Below, piece after piece: positions 18,342 through 26,451 of a stretch of DNA of 64,000 nt (within the stretch, counting starts at the first letter, position 1; each line of letters starts with the position of its first letter). The notes beneath the pieces were generated by a model. The model worked only from the letters and a program-made list of their open reading frames with translations. It ran no database searches and had not been told where the DNA came from. The DNA is from Solicola gregarius (GTDB taxonomy: Bacteria; Actinomycetota; Actinomycetes; Propionibacteriales; Nocardioidaceae). The stretch is taken from NCBI RefSeq assembly GCF_025790165.1, contig NZ_CP094970.1, positions 3,658,001-3,722,000 of the forward strand, written 5' to 3'. The translations under genes were made by a program, and so were the position numbers.

Positions 18342-19427
18342 ATGAGCGAAGCACTCAAGGTGAGCGGCGTCGTCCTACCCGATGGCCGGCGGCGCGACGT
18401 GTACGTACGCGACGGTGCGATCACGTACGAGCCGGTCGACGGAGCACGTGACCTCGGTGAGGGCTGGATCGTGCCCGGTCTGGTCGATGCGCACTGCCAC
18501 ATCGGCATCGATGCGCGCGGCGGCGAGACGGACGCGGCGAGTGCCGAGGAGCACGCGATCGTCAACCGCGACGCGGGGACCCTGCTCGTGCGCGACTGCG
18601 GCTCGGTGCACGACACGCACTGGATCGACGACCGCGCCGACCTGCCGCGCGTGGTGCGTTGCGGCCGGCACATCGCGCGTACGCGTCGCTACATCCGCGG
18701 CTTCGCGCACGAGATCGAGCCGCCCGAGCTGGTGACGTACGTGCAGCAGGAGGCACGCCGCGGCGACGGCTGGGTGAAGCTGGTCGGCGACTGGATCGAC
18801 CGGGAGATCGGCGATCTCGCTCCCGCCTGGCCGCGCGTCGCGATCCGCGATGCCATTGCGGCGGCACACGATCTGGGTGCCCGTGTGACGGTGCACGTCT
18901 TCGGCGAGCAGGCGCTGCCCGATCTGCTCGATGCCCGGGTCGACTGCATCGAGCACGGCGCCGGGCTCGGCCAGGAGACCATCGCGCAGATGGTCGAGCA
19001 ACGCACCGCGTACGTGCCGACGGCACTGCAGCTCAACAACTTCCCGGACTTCGCCGCGCAGGCAGCGGCGAAGTTCCCGGCGTACGCCAAGCACATGCGC
19101 GACCTGCACGCGCGGCGCAAGGACACCGTGCTCGCCGCGTACGAAGCCGGTGTGCCGATCTACTGCGGCAGCGACGCGGGAGGCGTACGGCCGCACGGCA
19201 CCGGGCGCGACGAGATCGCCGAGCTCGGCGCGTACGGGATCCCGGCGTTCGACGCACTCGGCGCGGGCTCGTGGCGGGCGCGGGAGTGGCTCGGGTTCGA
19301 TGGTGCGCTGACCGAAGGGAGCGCTGCCGACTTCCTGGTGGTGCCGCGTGATCCGCTCGCCGACCTGGCGGCGCTGGCCGAGCCGTCGCACATCGTGCTG
19401 CGCGGCGCCGTGGTCAGCGCCCGCTGA
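18342..19427 (+). CDS. Amidohydrolase-family metalloenzyme
   Basis: 361 residues. The metal-binding motif GLVDAHCHIG (H51, H53) opens a TIM-barrel amidohydrolase, with later ligand candidates in VTVHVFGEQ, CIEHGAG and the catalytic-type aspartate in YCGSDAGG. The C-terminus returns to the small beta-sandwich (ADFLVVPRDPLADLAAL). This is the imidazolonepropionase/prolidase-like branch of the superfamily; the substrate cannot be read from the sequence. It stands alone between two family-1 hairpins and appears leaderless. Confidence 0.85.
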   Translation: MSEALKVSGVVLPDGRRRDVYVRDGAITYEPVDGARDLGEGWIVPGLVDAHCHIGIDARGGETDAASAEEHAIVNRDAGTLLVRDCGSVHDTHWIDDRADLPRVVRCGRHIARTRRYIRGFAHEIEPPELVTYVQQEARRGDGWVKLVGDWIDREIGDLAPAWPRVAIRDAIAAAHDLGARVTVHVFGEQALPDLLDARVDCIEHGAGLGQETIAQMVEQRTAYVPTALQLNNFPDFAAQAAAKFPAYAKHMRDLHARRKDTVLAAYEAGVPIYCGSDAGGVRPHGTGRDEIAELGAYGIPAFDALGAGSWRAREWLGFDGALTEGSAADFLVVPRDPLADLAALAEPSHIVLRGAVVSAR

Positions 19428-19485
19428 GCATGACGTACGCGCGGTGACACGCCGGCGAGTCGCGCTCGAACGTCATGCCCACGGG
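19421..19485. repeat. Two-part hairpin, repeat family 1 copy d (decayed)
   Basis: Outer arms around 19421-19438 and 19467-19485 share GCATGACGT/ACGTCATGC with several mismatches; inner GTGACACGCCGGCGAGTC is a decayed form of the family palindrome. The element includes the amidohydrolase stop codon and separates it from the convergent HIT gene. Confidence 0.65.
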
Positions 19486-19504
19486 GCGGGGTGCCCGTGG
19501 CGGG

Positions 19505-19948
19505 TCAGATCGGGCGGGAGACGTCCGCGGGTACGTTCGCGACGTACCCCTGGTCGATGAGCGCGACCCGGATGCGCTCGGCGGCGTCGTCGAGGCTCTC
19601 GTCGCTCGGACTCGGGTCGACGTGCTCGAAGCTGAAGTCGTGCAGGCTGTAGACGGGCCACACGTGCACGTGCAGGTGCGGCACCTCGAATCCGGCGACC
19701 ATCAGGCCGATACGGGGGCAGTCCCAGGACGCTTGCTGCGCGTTGCCGATCTTCTTGGCGACCGAGGTGACGTGCGCGAGGAGGTCGTCGTCGGCGTCGA
19801 TCCAGTGATCGACCGGATCGCGGGGTACGACGAGCGCGTGGCCGTGCGTGATCGGGCCGATCGTCAGGAACGAGACGGCGCGCTCATCCGACCACAGGAA
19901 GCGGCCGGGGATCTCGCCGTCGATGATCTTGGTGAACAGCGTGCTCAT
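19505..19948 (-). CDS. HIT-family nucleotide-binding protein
   Basis: 147 residues with the histidine triad HLHVHVWP at about residues 88-95, and the upstream HIT features FTKIIDGEIPGRFLW and HGHALVVPRDPVDHW. HIT proteins hydrolyse nucleoside phosphoramidates or dinucleotides; substrate unknown. Start ATG at 19948; CAGACT lies 6 nt upstream, so a leaderless mRNA is possible. A second, divergent HIT-like gene is encoded upstream on the same strand. The paired AT-rich palindromes at 20002-20085 lie in its upstream region and could control it. Confidence 0.9.
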   Translation of the reverse strand: MSTLFTKIIDGEIPGRFLWSDERAVSFLTIGPITHGHALVVPRDPVDHWIDADDDLLAHVTSVAKKIGNAQQASWDCPRIGLMVAGFEVPHLHVHVWPVYSLHDFSFEHVDPSPSDESLDDAAERIRVALIDQGYVANVPADVSRPI

Positions 19949-20001
19949 GCGCTCAGTCTGCCGTACGTACTGGCCACGGCCGTGCCGGGAGCCGCCGGAT
20001 G

Positions 20002-20085
20002 TTTACCATGTTTACATGGTAAGCGTCCGCTGTGCATGGAGAATTCGCTATGCAAGGCGAACTTTTACCATGTAAACATGGTAAA
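20002..20085. promoter_or_regulatory. Pair of AT-rich palindromes about 62 bp apart
   Basis: Each site is itself palindromic: TTACCATG-TTTA-CATGGTAA (20003-20022) and TTACCATG-TAAA-CATGGTAA (20065-20084). The two 21-bp segments are also exact reverse complements of each other. Centre spacing is about 62 bp, close to six helical turns. In so GC-rich a region they look like two operators of one repressor, or the ends of a small element. They sit between two minus-strand HIT genes. Confidence 0.65.
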
Positions 20086-20105
20086 GCATCACCGGTGCGG
20101 GCGGT

Positions 20106-20729
20106 TCAGGCGACCAGCGACTCGCCGCCGCCCTCGGCGAGCGCCGACGCGACCGTACGCGCGTTGGCGGCCAGCATCTCGTCGTCGATCGGCGGCAGTA
20201 CGTCGTCCCAGAACGCCAGCATCGGGCCGCGCCCTTGCATCATCCCGGCCGGTCGGGCCAGGAAGTGGAGGTGGAAGTGCGCGGAACCGTCGCCCCACCG
20301 CGAGAAGTGCGTACGCGCGACACCGTCGATCCGCTGCACTGCCGCCGCGAGCCGCTGCACGATGTCGCCGAAGGTGCTCAGCTGCGCGGCGTCCAGCTCG
20401 TCAAGCCGTACGTGTGCAATCGGAGCGAGCCCGGCGACGAAGGGCAGTCCGGCTCGCGTCGGGTGCCCGACCTGCCACGCGTCGTCGCGCCAGATCGCCT
20501 CGCGGGCGCCGGTCGTGCAGTGGAAGCAGTCCGTGGCGTCCTGCTCGCCCTCTCGGGGCGGCTCGGGCACCAGCATCGGCTCGAGGGGTCTCATCCGTAC
20601 GTCGCCCTCGAAGCCGAAGCGCGGCGACTCGAGCAGCGGTTGCGCCGATACGCTGGTGCCGATCGGGAGGCGGTCGTGGTACGCCGAGCGGGCCGGCGTG
20701 CTTGCGTACGTTCGGGTGTCGTCGCTCAT
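20106..20729 (-). CDS. HIT-superfamily protein (GalT/ApaH-like)
   Basis: 207 residues beginning at ATG 20729. The frame is open further upstream, but TAGGGT lies exactly 7 nt before this ATG, supporting it as a leaderless start. The triad is HFHLHFLARP at about residues 160-169. A CFHCTTG motif (about 73-79) recalls the zinc-type cysteine pair of GalT-like HIT enzymes, and the central FVAGLAPIAHVRLDEL matches HIT-like proteins annotated as diadenosine tetraphosphate hydrolase relatives. Function unproven. Its transcript would run into the paired palindromes and then the HIT gene at 19505-19948. Confidence 0.8.
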   Translation of the reverse strand: MSDDTRTYASTPARSAYHDRLPIGTSVSAQPLLESPRFGFEGDVRMRPLEPMLVPEPPREGEQDATDCFHCTTGAREAIWRDDAWQVGHPTRAGLPFVAGLAPIAHVRLDELDAAQLSTFGDIVQRLAAAVQRIDGVARTHFSRWGDGSAHFHLHFLARPAGMMQGRGPMLAFWDDVLPPIDDEMLAANARTVASALAEGGGESLVA

Positions 20730-20754
20730 GACCAGCACCCTAGGACGCCCACGA

Positions 20755-20782
20755 TTGGATGCGCGCGCGCCGCTCTGGCACA
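20755..20782 (+). promoter_or_regulatory. Putative rpsP operon promoter
   Basis: TTGGAT (20755-20760) and CACAAT (20777-20782) are 16 bp apart, predicting a start near 20789 and a leader of about 130 nt before the GTG of rpsP. The leader may carry regulation, but I see no recognisable structure. Confidence 0.4.
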
Positions 20783-20918
20783 ATGAGGGGTCGCATCCGA
20801 ATCGAGCGGGGACCCTCTCATCCTCGCGCGCCCGGATCCGCCGATCAGGCGGCCCGCACCCCACACGGCGCCTCCTGCTCACCACGTCATTAAAGAACCC
20901 GAAGGAGACACCACACTC

Positions 20919-21446
20919 GTGGCCGTCAAGATTCGTCTCAAGCGGATCGGCAAGATCCGTCAGCCGTACTACCGTGTCGTCGTCGTCGACTCGCGCAAGA
21001 AGCGCGACGGACGCGTCATCGAAGAGATCGGCATCTACCACCCGAAGAACGACCCCTCGGTGATCCAGGTCGAGGGCGAGCGGGCGCAGTACTGGCTCGG
21101 CGTCGGCGCGCAGCCGTCCGAGGCCGTTCTGGCGCTGCTGAAGCTGACCGGAGACTGGCAGCAGTTCAAGGGTGAGGCCGCACCGGCGCCGCTCAAGGTC
21201 GCCGAGCCGAAGAAGAGCAAGGAAGACCTCTTCAACGAGGCGCTGAAGGACGTCGGGGTGGAGCCCAAGGAGGGTGCCGTCACGACGAAGAAGGCGTCGA
21301 AGAAGTCGGAGAAGAAGGCCGCCCCGAAGGCTGAGGAGCCCAAGGCCGAGGAGCCCAAGGCCGACGAGCCCAAGGCCGACGAGCCCAAGGCCGACGAGCC
21401 CAAGGCTGAGGAGTCGGCCGCTCCCGCGCAGACCGACGAGGGCTGA
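20919..21446 (+). CDS. rpsP: 30S ribosomal protein S16 with acidic repeat tail
   Basis: Small-subunit assembly protein. Residues 1-85 are standard S16 ([32 protein letters not shown]). At 175 residues it is about twice the usual 80-90. The extension contains a lysine-rich part ([16 protein letters not shown]) and then six 15-bp tandem units coding PKAEE or PKADE (21324-21413). Extended S16 tails occur in actinobacteria. GTG start with AAGGAG 11 nt upstream. First gene of the rpsP-KH-rimM-trmD operon, with 5-nt spacing to the KH gene. Confidence 0.97.
   Translation: MAVKIRLKRIGKIRQPYYRVVVVDSRKKRDGRVIEEIGIYHPKNDPSVIQVEGERAQYWLGVGAQPSEAVLALLKLTGDWQQFKGEAAPAPLKVAEPKKSKEDLFNEALKDVGVEPKEGAVTTKKASKKSEKKAAPKAEEPKAEEPKADEPKADEPKADEPKAEESAAPAQTDEG
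21324..21413 (+). repeat. Six 15-bp tandem units in the rpsP tail
   Basis: Units of the form CCCAAGGCCGASGAG in frame encode the pentapeptide PKA(E/D)E. Near identity at DNA level suggests recent slippage or unequal exchange; the unit length keeps frame. Confidence 0.85.
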
Positions 21447-21451
21447 CGCCG

Positions 21452-21694
21452 GTGATCGCCGAACTCATCGAGCACCTGGTGGGCGGCATCGTCGCGTACC
21501 CCGATGACGTCGACGTACGCACCAAGCAGCTGCGTCGCGGCGTGATCTACGAGGTGCGTGTGCACCCGAGCGATCTCGGCAAGGTGATCGGGCGCTCGGG
21601 TCGCACCGCGACGGCGATCCGCACGGTCGTCAACGCGGTCGCCGACAAGGGCAGCACCCGCATCGACTTCGTCGACGTGGATCGCCGCCGATAG
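21452..21694 (+). CDS. khpA: KH-domain RNA-binding protein (KhpA/YlqC family)
   Basis: 80 residues, a single KH domain with the GXXG loop in VIGRSGRTATAIR (about 47-59). KhpA proteins bind RNA broadly and, in Gram-positives, partner KhpB in control of cell elongation. The order rpsP-KH-rimM is conserved in actinobacteria and Firmicutes. GTG start 5 nt after the rpsP stop. Confidence 0.93.
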   Translation: MIAELIEHLVGGIVAYPDDVDVRTKQLRRGVIYEVRVHPSDLGKVIGRSGRTATAIRTVVNAVADKGSTRIDFVDVDRRR

Positions 21695-21705
21695 GCGCTG
21701 CAGCG

Positions 21706-22284
21706 ATGGACGTCGTGATCGGCCGCATCGGTCGCGCGCACGGCGTGCGGGGCGAGGTCAGCGTCGACGTACGTACAGACGAGCCGGAGCGCCGGTTCGT
21801 CGTCGGCGCGTCGCTGACCGCCGAGCCGTCGGACCGGACGCTCGTCGTACGCACGGTCCGAAGCCATCAGGGCCGGCTGCTCGTCTGCTTCGACGGCGTC
21901 GGCGACCGCACCGCTGCCGAGGCACTGCGCGGCGCCATGCTGTCGGTCGAGGTCGACCCGGCGGATGTGCCGGACGACCCCGAGGAGTTCTACGACCACC
22001 AGCTCGTCGGGCTCGCGGTGCGTACGGTCGGCGGCTCCGATGTCGGCGCCGTGGCGCAGGTCGTCCACCTGCCTGCGCAGGACGCCCTGGAGATTCGTAC
22101 GACCGACGGCCGCGAGGTGCTCGTCCCGTTCGTCGAGGCGCTCGTTCCCACCGTCGACGTGACCGACGGCATCGTGGTGGTCGACGACGTACGCGGGCTG
22201 CTCGATCCTGACGCGGCAGAGTCGGCCGCGCCCACGGCCGACGCTCGCCCCTCGCTCTCGGCGCCCGGCTCCGAAGCGGAGTAG
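21706..22284 (+). CDS. rimM: 16S rRNA processing protein RimM
   Basis: 192 residues: N-terminal RimM barrel beginning [18 protein letters not shown] (about 3-20) and a PRC-barrel-like C-terminal domain containing [13 protein letters not shown] and [14 protein letters not shown]. It binds S19 and assists maturation of the 30S head. The last 25 residues are a low-complexity alanine/proline tail. It is followed 5 nt later by trmD, the usual order. Confidence 0.96.
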   Translation: MDVVIGRIGRAHGVRGEVSVDVRTDEPERRFVVGASLTAEPSDRTLVVRTVRSHQGRLLVCFDGVGDRTAAEALRGAMLSVEVDPADVPDDPEEFYDHQLVGLAVRTVGGSDVGAVAQVVHLPAQDALEIRTTDGREVLVPFVEALVPTVDVTDGIVVVDDVRGLLDPDAAESAAPTADARPSLSAPGSEAE

Positions 22285-22289
22285 GCCCG

Positions 22290-22979
22290 ATGCGCATCGA
22301 CGTGGTGACGATCTTCCCGGACTACCTCAGCCCGCTGTCGGTGTCCCTGGTCGGCAAGGCCCGCGAGAGCGGACTGCTCGACGTACGCGTGCACGACCTG
22401 CGCGACTACACCCACGACCGCCATCGCACGGTCGACGACACCCCGTACGGCGGCGGTGCCGGCATGGTGATGCGGCCGGAGCCATGGGGTGAGGCACTGG
22501 ACGCCGTGACGGCCGATGCCGAGACCATGCCGACGCTCGTCGTACCCGCGGCGTCGGGGCGGCCGTTCGGCCAACGTGATGCCGAGCGGCTTGCCGTCCT
22601 GGATCGACTCGTGTTCGCATGCGGGCGCTACGAAGGCATCGACCAGCGCGTGATCGACGATGCCGCCGAGAGGATGCCCGTCGAGGAGCTGTCGCTCGGC
22701 GACTTCGTGCTCAACGGCGGCGAAGTCGCGACCCTCGCGATGATCGAGGCGGTCGCCCGGCTGTTGCCCGGGTTCATGGGCAACCCCGAGTCTCTGGTCG
22801 AGGAGTCACACTCGGAGTCGGGCCTGCTGGAGTACCCCGTGTACACCAAGCCGGCGAGCTGGCGCGGCCACGACGTACCGGAGGTGCTGCTCTCGGGTAA
22901 CCACGCCCGGATCGCCGACTGGCGCCACGATCAGTCGCTGTTGCGTACGCAGGAGCGCCGACCCGACCTCCTCGAGTAG
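22290..22979 (+). CDS. trmD: tRNA (guanine-N1)-methyltransferase TrmD
   Basis: Methylates G37 of tRNAs reading CNN codons, preventing frameshifting. 229 residues, a SPOUT-fold knotted methyltransferase. Visible motifs: [16 protein letters not shown] start, the [13 protein letters not shown] loop, the knot sequence [11 protein letters not shown], and [12 protein letters not shown] with the catalytic-type aspartate. It ends the rpsP operon and faces the convergent MFS gene with only 18 bp between. Confidence 0.97.
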   Translation: MRIDVVTIFPDYLSPLSVSLVGKARESGLLDVRVHDLRDYTHDRHRTVDDTPYGGGAGMVMRPEPWGEALDAVTADAETMPTLVVPAASGRPFGQRDAERLAVLDRLVFACGRYEGIDQRVIDDAAERMPVEELSLGDFVLNGGEVATLAMIEAVARLLPGFMGNPESLVEESHSESGLLEYPVYTKPASWRGHDVPEVLLSGNHARIADWRHDQSLLRTQERRPDLLE

Positions 22980-22997
22980 CCCGCCCGACTTCGCAGT

Positions 22998-24176
22998 CTA
23001 CGTACGTCGGGAGTCCCACCACGCGACCGGCGCGGTCGCCGCGATCAGCACCGCCGACACGATGAACGCCGCCTCGTGGCTCGCGAGCGCGACCACCGCG
23101 CCGAGCAGTACCGCGCCGACGCCGGCGCCACCGTCGTACGCCATGTTCCATACGGTGCTGGCGAGACCGCGTCCCTTCGGGCCCGCGCGGTTGAGCATGA
23201 CCACCAGCGTCTCGTTCTGCACGGCGCCGAAGCCGACGCCGTACGCGAACGCGGCGACGGGAGCCACTGCCTGCGGGCCCGAGCCGGCGAGCACGGCGAT
23301 GCCGGCCATGCCGACCGCGCCGGAAAGCACGGCGGGCAGCACCATCCGGCCCGGCCCGATCGTGTCCGAGATCGCACCGACTCCCAACCGACCGACATTC
23401 ACGCCGATCGACATCGCGAGCAACGCCGTGGACGCGGTGAGTGGATGTCCGATGGCCAACGGCAGGAATGTCGACAGCCCACCCAACCCGATCGATACAC
23501 CGATCATCAGCACGAAGCCCGGTGCCAGGGGAGCGAGCCGGCCCGACGTGTTCGTCTCGGAGGGCTGGTCGTCGGGTGTGCCGCCGCCGCGTACGCCGAG
23601 CACGGTCGGCACCGCGGCGAGCGTGAACGCCGTCATTGCCCAGAACACCGGCGCGAACCCGACCTCCTGGGCGACCCAGACGCCGAGCGGCAGGCAGAGG
23701 ACGCTCGGCAGTCCCGTCGACAGCCCGTACAGCCCGACCCCCTTGCCGATCAGCCGGGCAGGTATGAGGTCCGCCGTGAGCGCGCTGCCCGCGACCACGA
23801 CCATGCCGAAGCCGACGCCGCGTACGGCCGAGACCGCCAGCACCGGGCCGAGTGCGTTCGACATCAGGTAGGCGGGTGTTGCGATGCCCATCAGCGCGGC
23901 GCCGATCGCGAACAGGTTGCGCAGTGACAGCACCCGGAACAGCCAGCCCATGCACAGCTGGCTCGCCACGGTCGCGCCCATCATGACTCCGGTCGTGGCG
24001 CCGACGCCGGTGCCGTCGCTGCCGCCCTCCGCGGCCCAGAGAGGCACGACCGAGAGCAGCGTTGCGTAGTTGCCGACGGAGAGGAACGTCGCGACGAGCA
24101 GCAGCAGGAAGCTGCGACTCCGCAGCGGACTGCCGCCCGTCGCGGGGCCCGAGACGGAAGAGGTACGCCGGCGCAT
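22998..24176 (-). CDS. MFS transporter
   Basis: 392 residues, about 12 transmembrane helices in two six-helix bundles, major facilitator superfamily (drug/sugar-cation type). The N-terminal polar stretch (to about residue 17) is followed by SRSFLLLLVATFLSVGNYAT. The loop between bundles (GVRGGGTPDDQPSETNTSGR, about 193-212) is as expected. Substrate unknown. It interrupts the usual trmD-rplS adjacency, so it is probably an insertion. A TATAAC box 6 nt upstream of the ATG predicts a leaderless mRNA. Confidence 0.88.
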   Translation of the reverse strand: MRRRTSSVSGPATGGSPLRSRSFLLLLVATFLSVGNYATLLSVVPLWAAEGGSDGTGVGATTGVMMGATVASQLCMGWLFRVLSLRNLFAIGAALMGIATPAYLMSNALGPVLAVSAVRGVGFGMVVVAGSALTADLIPARLIGKGVGLYGLSTGLPSVLCLPLGVWVAQEVGFAPVFWAMTAFTLAAVPTVLGVRGGGTPDDQPSETNTSGRLAPLAPGFVLMIGVSIGLGGLSTFLPLAIGHPLTASTALLAMSIGVNVGRLGVGAISDTIGPGRMVLPAVLSGAVGMAGIAVLAGSGPQAVAPVAAFAYGVGFGAVQNETLVVMLNRAGPKGRGLASTVWNMAYDGGAGVGAVLLGAVVALASHEAAFIVSAVLIAATAPVAWWDSRRT

Positions 24177-24182
24177 CAGTCA

Positions 24183-24188
24183 GTTATA
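24183..24188 (-). promoter_or_regulatory. -10 box of the MFS gene
   Basis: TATAAC on the minus strand, six nucleotides before the ATG at 24176. This is the best -10 match among the leaderless candidates; no clear -35. Confidence 0.45.
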
Positions 24189-24388
24189 GGTCATGGCGGT
24201 GACCGGCCGAGTGCGGTATCACGGGTAGGGACGGCCGCCGATTTCGCGGCGCGTGGCGGGTATGGCAAACTTGGTCGTCGGCGCACCGCCGGTTCTGCTG
24301 CCACAGGGGCACGACCATGTGCGATCGCGTCGCCCGTACACCGTCAGTTTCGTGGATGACCTGTGGCACCCGCGAGGAAGAGACTCCG

Positions 24389-24751
24389 ATGACCAACCCG
24401 ATCGACGCCGTCGCAGCAGAGAACAAGCGCGACGACATTCCCGAGTTCCGCGCCGGCGACACCGTCAAGGTGCACGTGCGCGTCGTCGAGGGCAACCGCT
24501 CCCGCATCCAGGTGTTCCAGGGTGTGTGCATCAAGATCCAGGGTTCCGGCGTCGGACGCACCTTCACCGTTCGCAAGGTGAGCTTCGGCGTCGGCGTTGA
24601 GCGTACGTTCCCGCTGCACACGCCGGTCGTCGAGAAGATCGAGGTCGCCACGCGAGGCGACGTACGGCGGGCGAAGTTGTACTACCTGCGTAACCTTCGA
24701 GGCAAGGCGGCGCGGATTCGCGAGAAGCGCGAGACCACGACCGCGAACTGA
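24389..24751 (+). CDS. rplS: 50S ribosomal protein L19
   Basis: 120 residues at the subunit interface. I set the start at ATG 24389 ([20 protein letters not shown]), 8 nt after GAGGAAG. An upstream in-frame ATG at 24317 would add 24 residues with no L19 similarity. The L19 signature [25 protein letters not shown] and the closing [18 protein letters not shown] are intact. lepB follows after 26 bp. The 212 bp upstream, shared with the divergent MFS gene, must hold its promoter; I cannot assign it. Confidence 0.97.
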   Translation: MTNPIDAVAAENKRDDIPEFRAGDTVKVHVRVVEGNRSRIQVFQGVCIKIQGSGVGRTFTVRKVSFGVGVERTFPLHTPVVEKIEVATRGDVRRAKLYYLRNLRGKAARIREKRETTTAN

Positions 24752-24777
24752 CCTCGACCCGGATAGGGGCCCATCCG

Positions 24778-25578
24778 GTGACCGACGACAGCGAGTTCGC
24801 AACACCGAGCCGCGCAGACGCGCCCTCGGCGAAGACCGACGCAGCGCGTCCGGCCACCGAGCAGTTCGCCACCTCGGGGCTCGAGGAGAAGTCGCCCACG
24901 GCGAAGTCTCCGAAGAAGGCGCGGCCGTTCTGGCAGGAACTCATCATCCTGTGCGTCGTGGCCCTGGTGATCGCGTGGTTCGTCAAGGCGTTCTTCATCC
25001 AGTCGTTCTACGTCCCGTCGGAGTCGATGATGCCGACGCTGATCGGACACACGCACGGCAACGCGCCCGACGATCGGCTGCTCGTACAGAAGGTGTCGTA
25101 CTGGAGTGGCGGGCCCGACCGCGGCGACGTGGTGGTGTTCAAGGACCCCGGCGGCTGGCTGTCGGACGCCGAGACGCCGGACCCGAACGCGTTCCAGCGT
25201 GCGATGGAGGTCGTGGGTCTCTACCCGACCGGCGGGCACCTGGTGAAGCGCGTCATCGGCGTGGGCGGTGATCATGTGCAGTGCTGCGACTCGAAGGGCC
25301 GCCTGCAGATCAACGGTGAGTCGATCGACGAGCCGTACGTCAAGAACCCCGCCGCGACGAAGGCGCGAGAGTTCGACGTGACCGTGCCCGACGGCAAGCT
25401 GTGGGTGATGGGCGACAACCGCGCCCACTCCGCCGATTCGGTCTACCACATGGACGAGAAGGCGGGCGGGTTCGTCGACGAGGATCTCGTCGTCGGCAAG
25501 GTGTGGTCCGTCGTGTGGCCGCTCGACCGGTTCGGCGGGCTGCCCGATGTCGGCGACATCGGTGACCTGGACGACTAG
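24778..25578 (+). CDS. lepB: Signal peptidase I (first copy)
   Basis: Membrane serine protease that cleaves Sec and Tat signal peptides. 266 residues: a polar N-terminal tail of about 50, one transmembrane segment (ELIILCVVALVIAWFVKAFF) and the catalytic domain outside. Catalytic Ser83 in PSESMMPTL and Lys105 in LVQKVSY form the Ser-Lys dyad; GDNRAHSADS is the conserved box E. A Cys pair in VQCCDSKG is distinctive. GTG start. A second signal peptidase gene follows directly. Confidence 0.96.
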   Translation: MTDDSEFATPSRADAPSAKTDAARPATEQFATSGLEEKSPTAKSPKKARPFWQELIILCVVALVIAWFVKAFFIQSFYVPSESMMPTLIGHTHGNAPDDRLLVQKVSYWSGGPDRGDVVVFKDPGGWLSDAETPDPNAFQRAMEVVGLYPTGGHLVKRVIGVGGDHVQCCDSKGRLQINGESIDEPYVKNPAATKAREFDVTVPDGKLWVMGDNRAHSADSVYHMDEKAGGFVDEDLVVGKVWSVVWPLDRFGGLPDVGDIGDLDD

Positions 25579-25625
25579 ACACCACCCGGTCCGGTGGTTC
25601 GCGTCTTCGCCGGCCGTGGTCCCGC

Positions 25626-25631
25626 TATAAG
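25626..25631 (+). promoter_or_regulatory. -10 box of the second lepB
   Basis: TATAAG ends 9 nt before the GTG at 25641, so this gene probably has its own promoter with almost no leader. A small hairpin (ACCACC/GGTGGT, 25582-25599) just upstream may end the first lepB transcript. Confidence 0.4.
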
Positions 25632-25640
25632 GTCGGGTAC

Positions 25641-26411
25641 GTGAGCTCGCATGATGCCGACGGCGATGACGACGGCGCCGACTCGTCGGCTGACGCGGGG
25701 GCCGAGGCGCGGCCCAAGAAGAAGCATCTGCCGTTGTGGCAGGAGACCTTGCTGCTCCTCGGTGTCGCGCTCATCCTGGCGCTGATCGTCAAGACCTTCT
25801 TCGTACAGGCCTTCTACATCCCCTCCGGCTCGATGGAGCCGACCTTGATCAAGAACGACCGGATCCTGGTGGAGAAGGTGTCGTACTGGGGAGGCGACAT
25901 CGACCGCGGTGACGTCGTCGTCTTCGACGATCCCGGCGATTGGCTGGACAACGAGCAGAGCAGCGAGCCGAGCAACGTCGTGCAGAAGGGTCTCGAGCTC
26001 GTCGGGCTCTATCCGTCCGGTGGGCATCTGGTCAAACGGGTCATCGGTGTCGGCGGCGACAAGGTGACCTATTGCGGTGGCGCGACCCGGGTGAAGGTCA
26101 ACGGTCAGCTGATCGACGAACCGTACCTCCCGGGTGGTGGCGAGGGATTCGAGATCCCGAAGGCGAGCAAGCCCGACTGCTCGACGGTCCCCGTCCCCGA
26201 GGGCGAGCTGTGGGTCATGGGCGACAATCGGGCGAACTCCGCGGACTCGCGGGCACACACGGGTGGGCCGGGCGGTGGCACCATCAGCGTCGACGAGGTG
26301 GTCGGCAAGGACTGGCTGATCGTGTGGCCGTGGGACCGGATCGGAACCGTGAGCGATCATCATGCGTTCGACAACGACGAGTTGGACGAGCTGCAGGCCG
26401 ACGTACGCTAG
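25641..26411 (+). CDS. lepB: Signal peptidase I (second copy)
   Basis: 256 residues with the same plan as the gene before it: acidic N-terminal tail, membrane segment TLLLLGVALILALIVKTFF, catalytic Ser64 in PSGSMEPTL and Lys79 in LVEKVSY, and box E GDNRANSADS. It is clearly a paralogue: it shares VSYW and GLYPSGGHLVKRVIGVGGD with copy one but differs in the tail and in the insert before box E (ATRVKVNGQLIDEPYLPGGG). The two may divide substrates. GTG start, near-leaderless promoter. Confidence 0.95.
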   Translation: MSSHDADGDDDGADSSADAGAEARPKKKHLPLWQETLLLLGVALILALIVKTFFVQAFYIPSGSMEPTLIKNDRILVEKVSYWGGDIDRGDVVVFDDPGDWLDNEQSSEPSNVVQKGLELVGLYPSGGHLVKRVIGVGGDKVTYCGGATRVKVNGQLIDEPYLPGGGEGFEIPKASKPDCSTVPVPEGELWVMGDNRANSADSRAHTGGPGGGTISVDEVVGKDWLIVWPWDRIGTVSDHHAFDNDELDELQADVR

Positions 26412-26451
26412 GCCAGTGTCCTAGCGCCTTGTGGCAGGGAGGTGTGAGTAG

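Noticed and set aside
20002-20085. MITE with target duplication
   Set aside because: The ends are inverted repeats but the flanking bases do not form a direct duplication, so insertion is not supported; kept as a finding with both readings.
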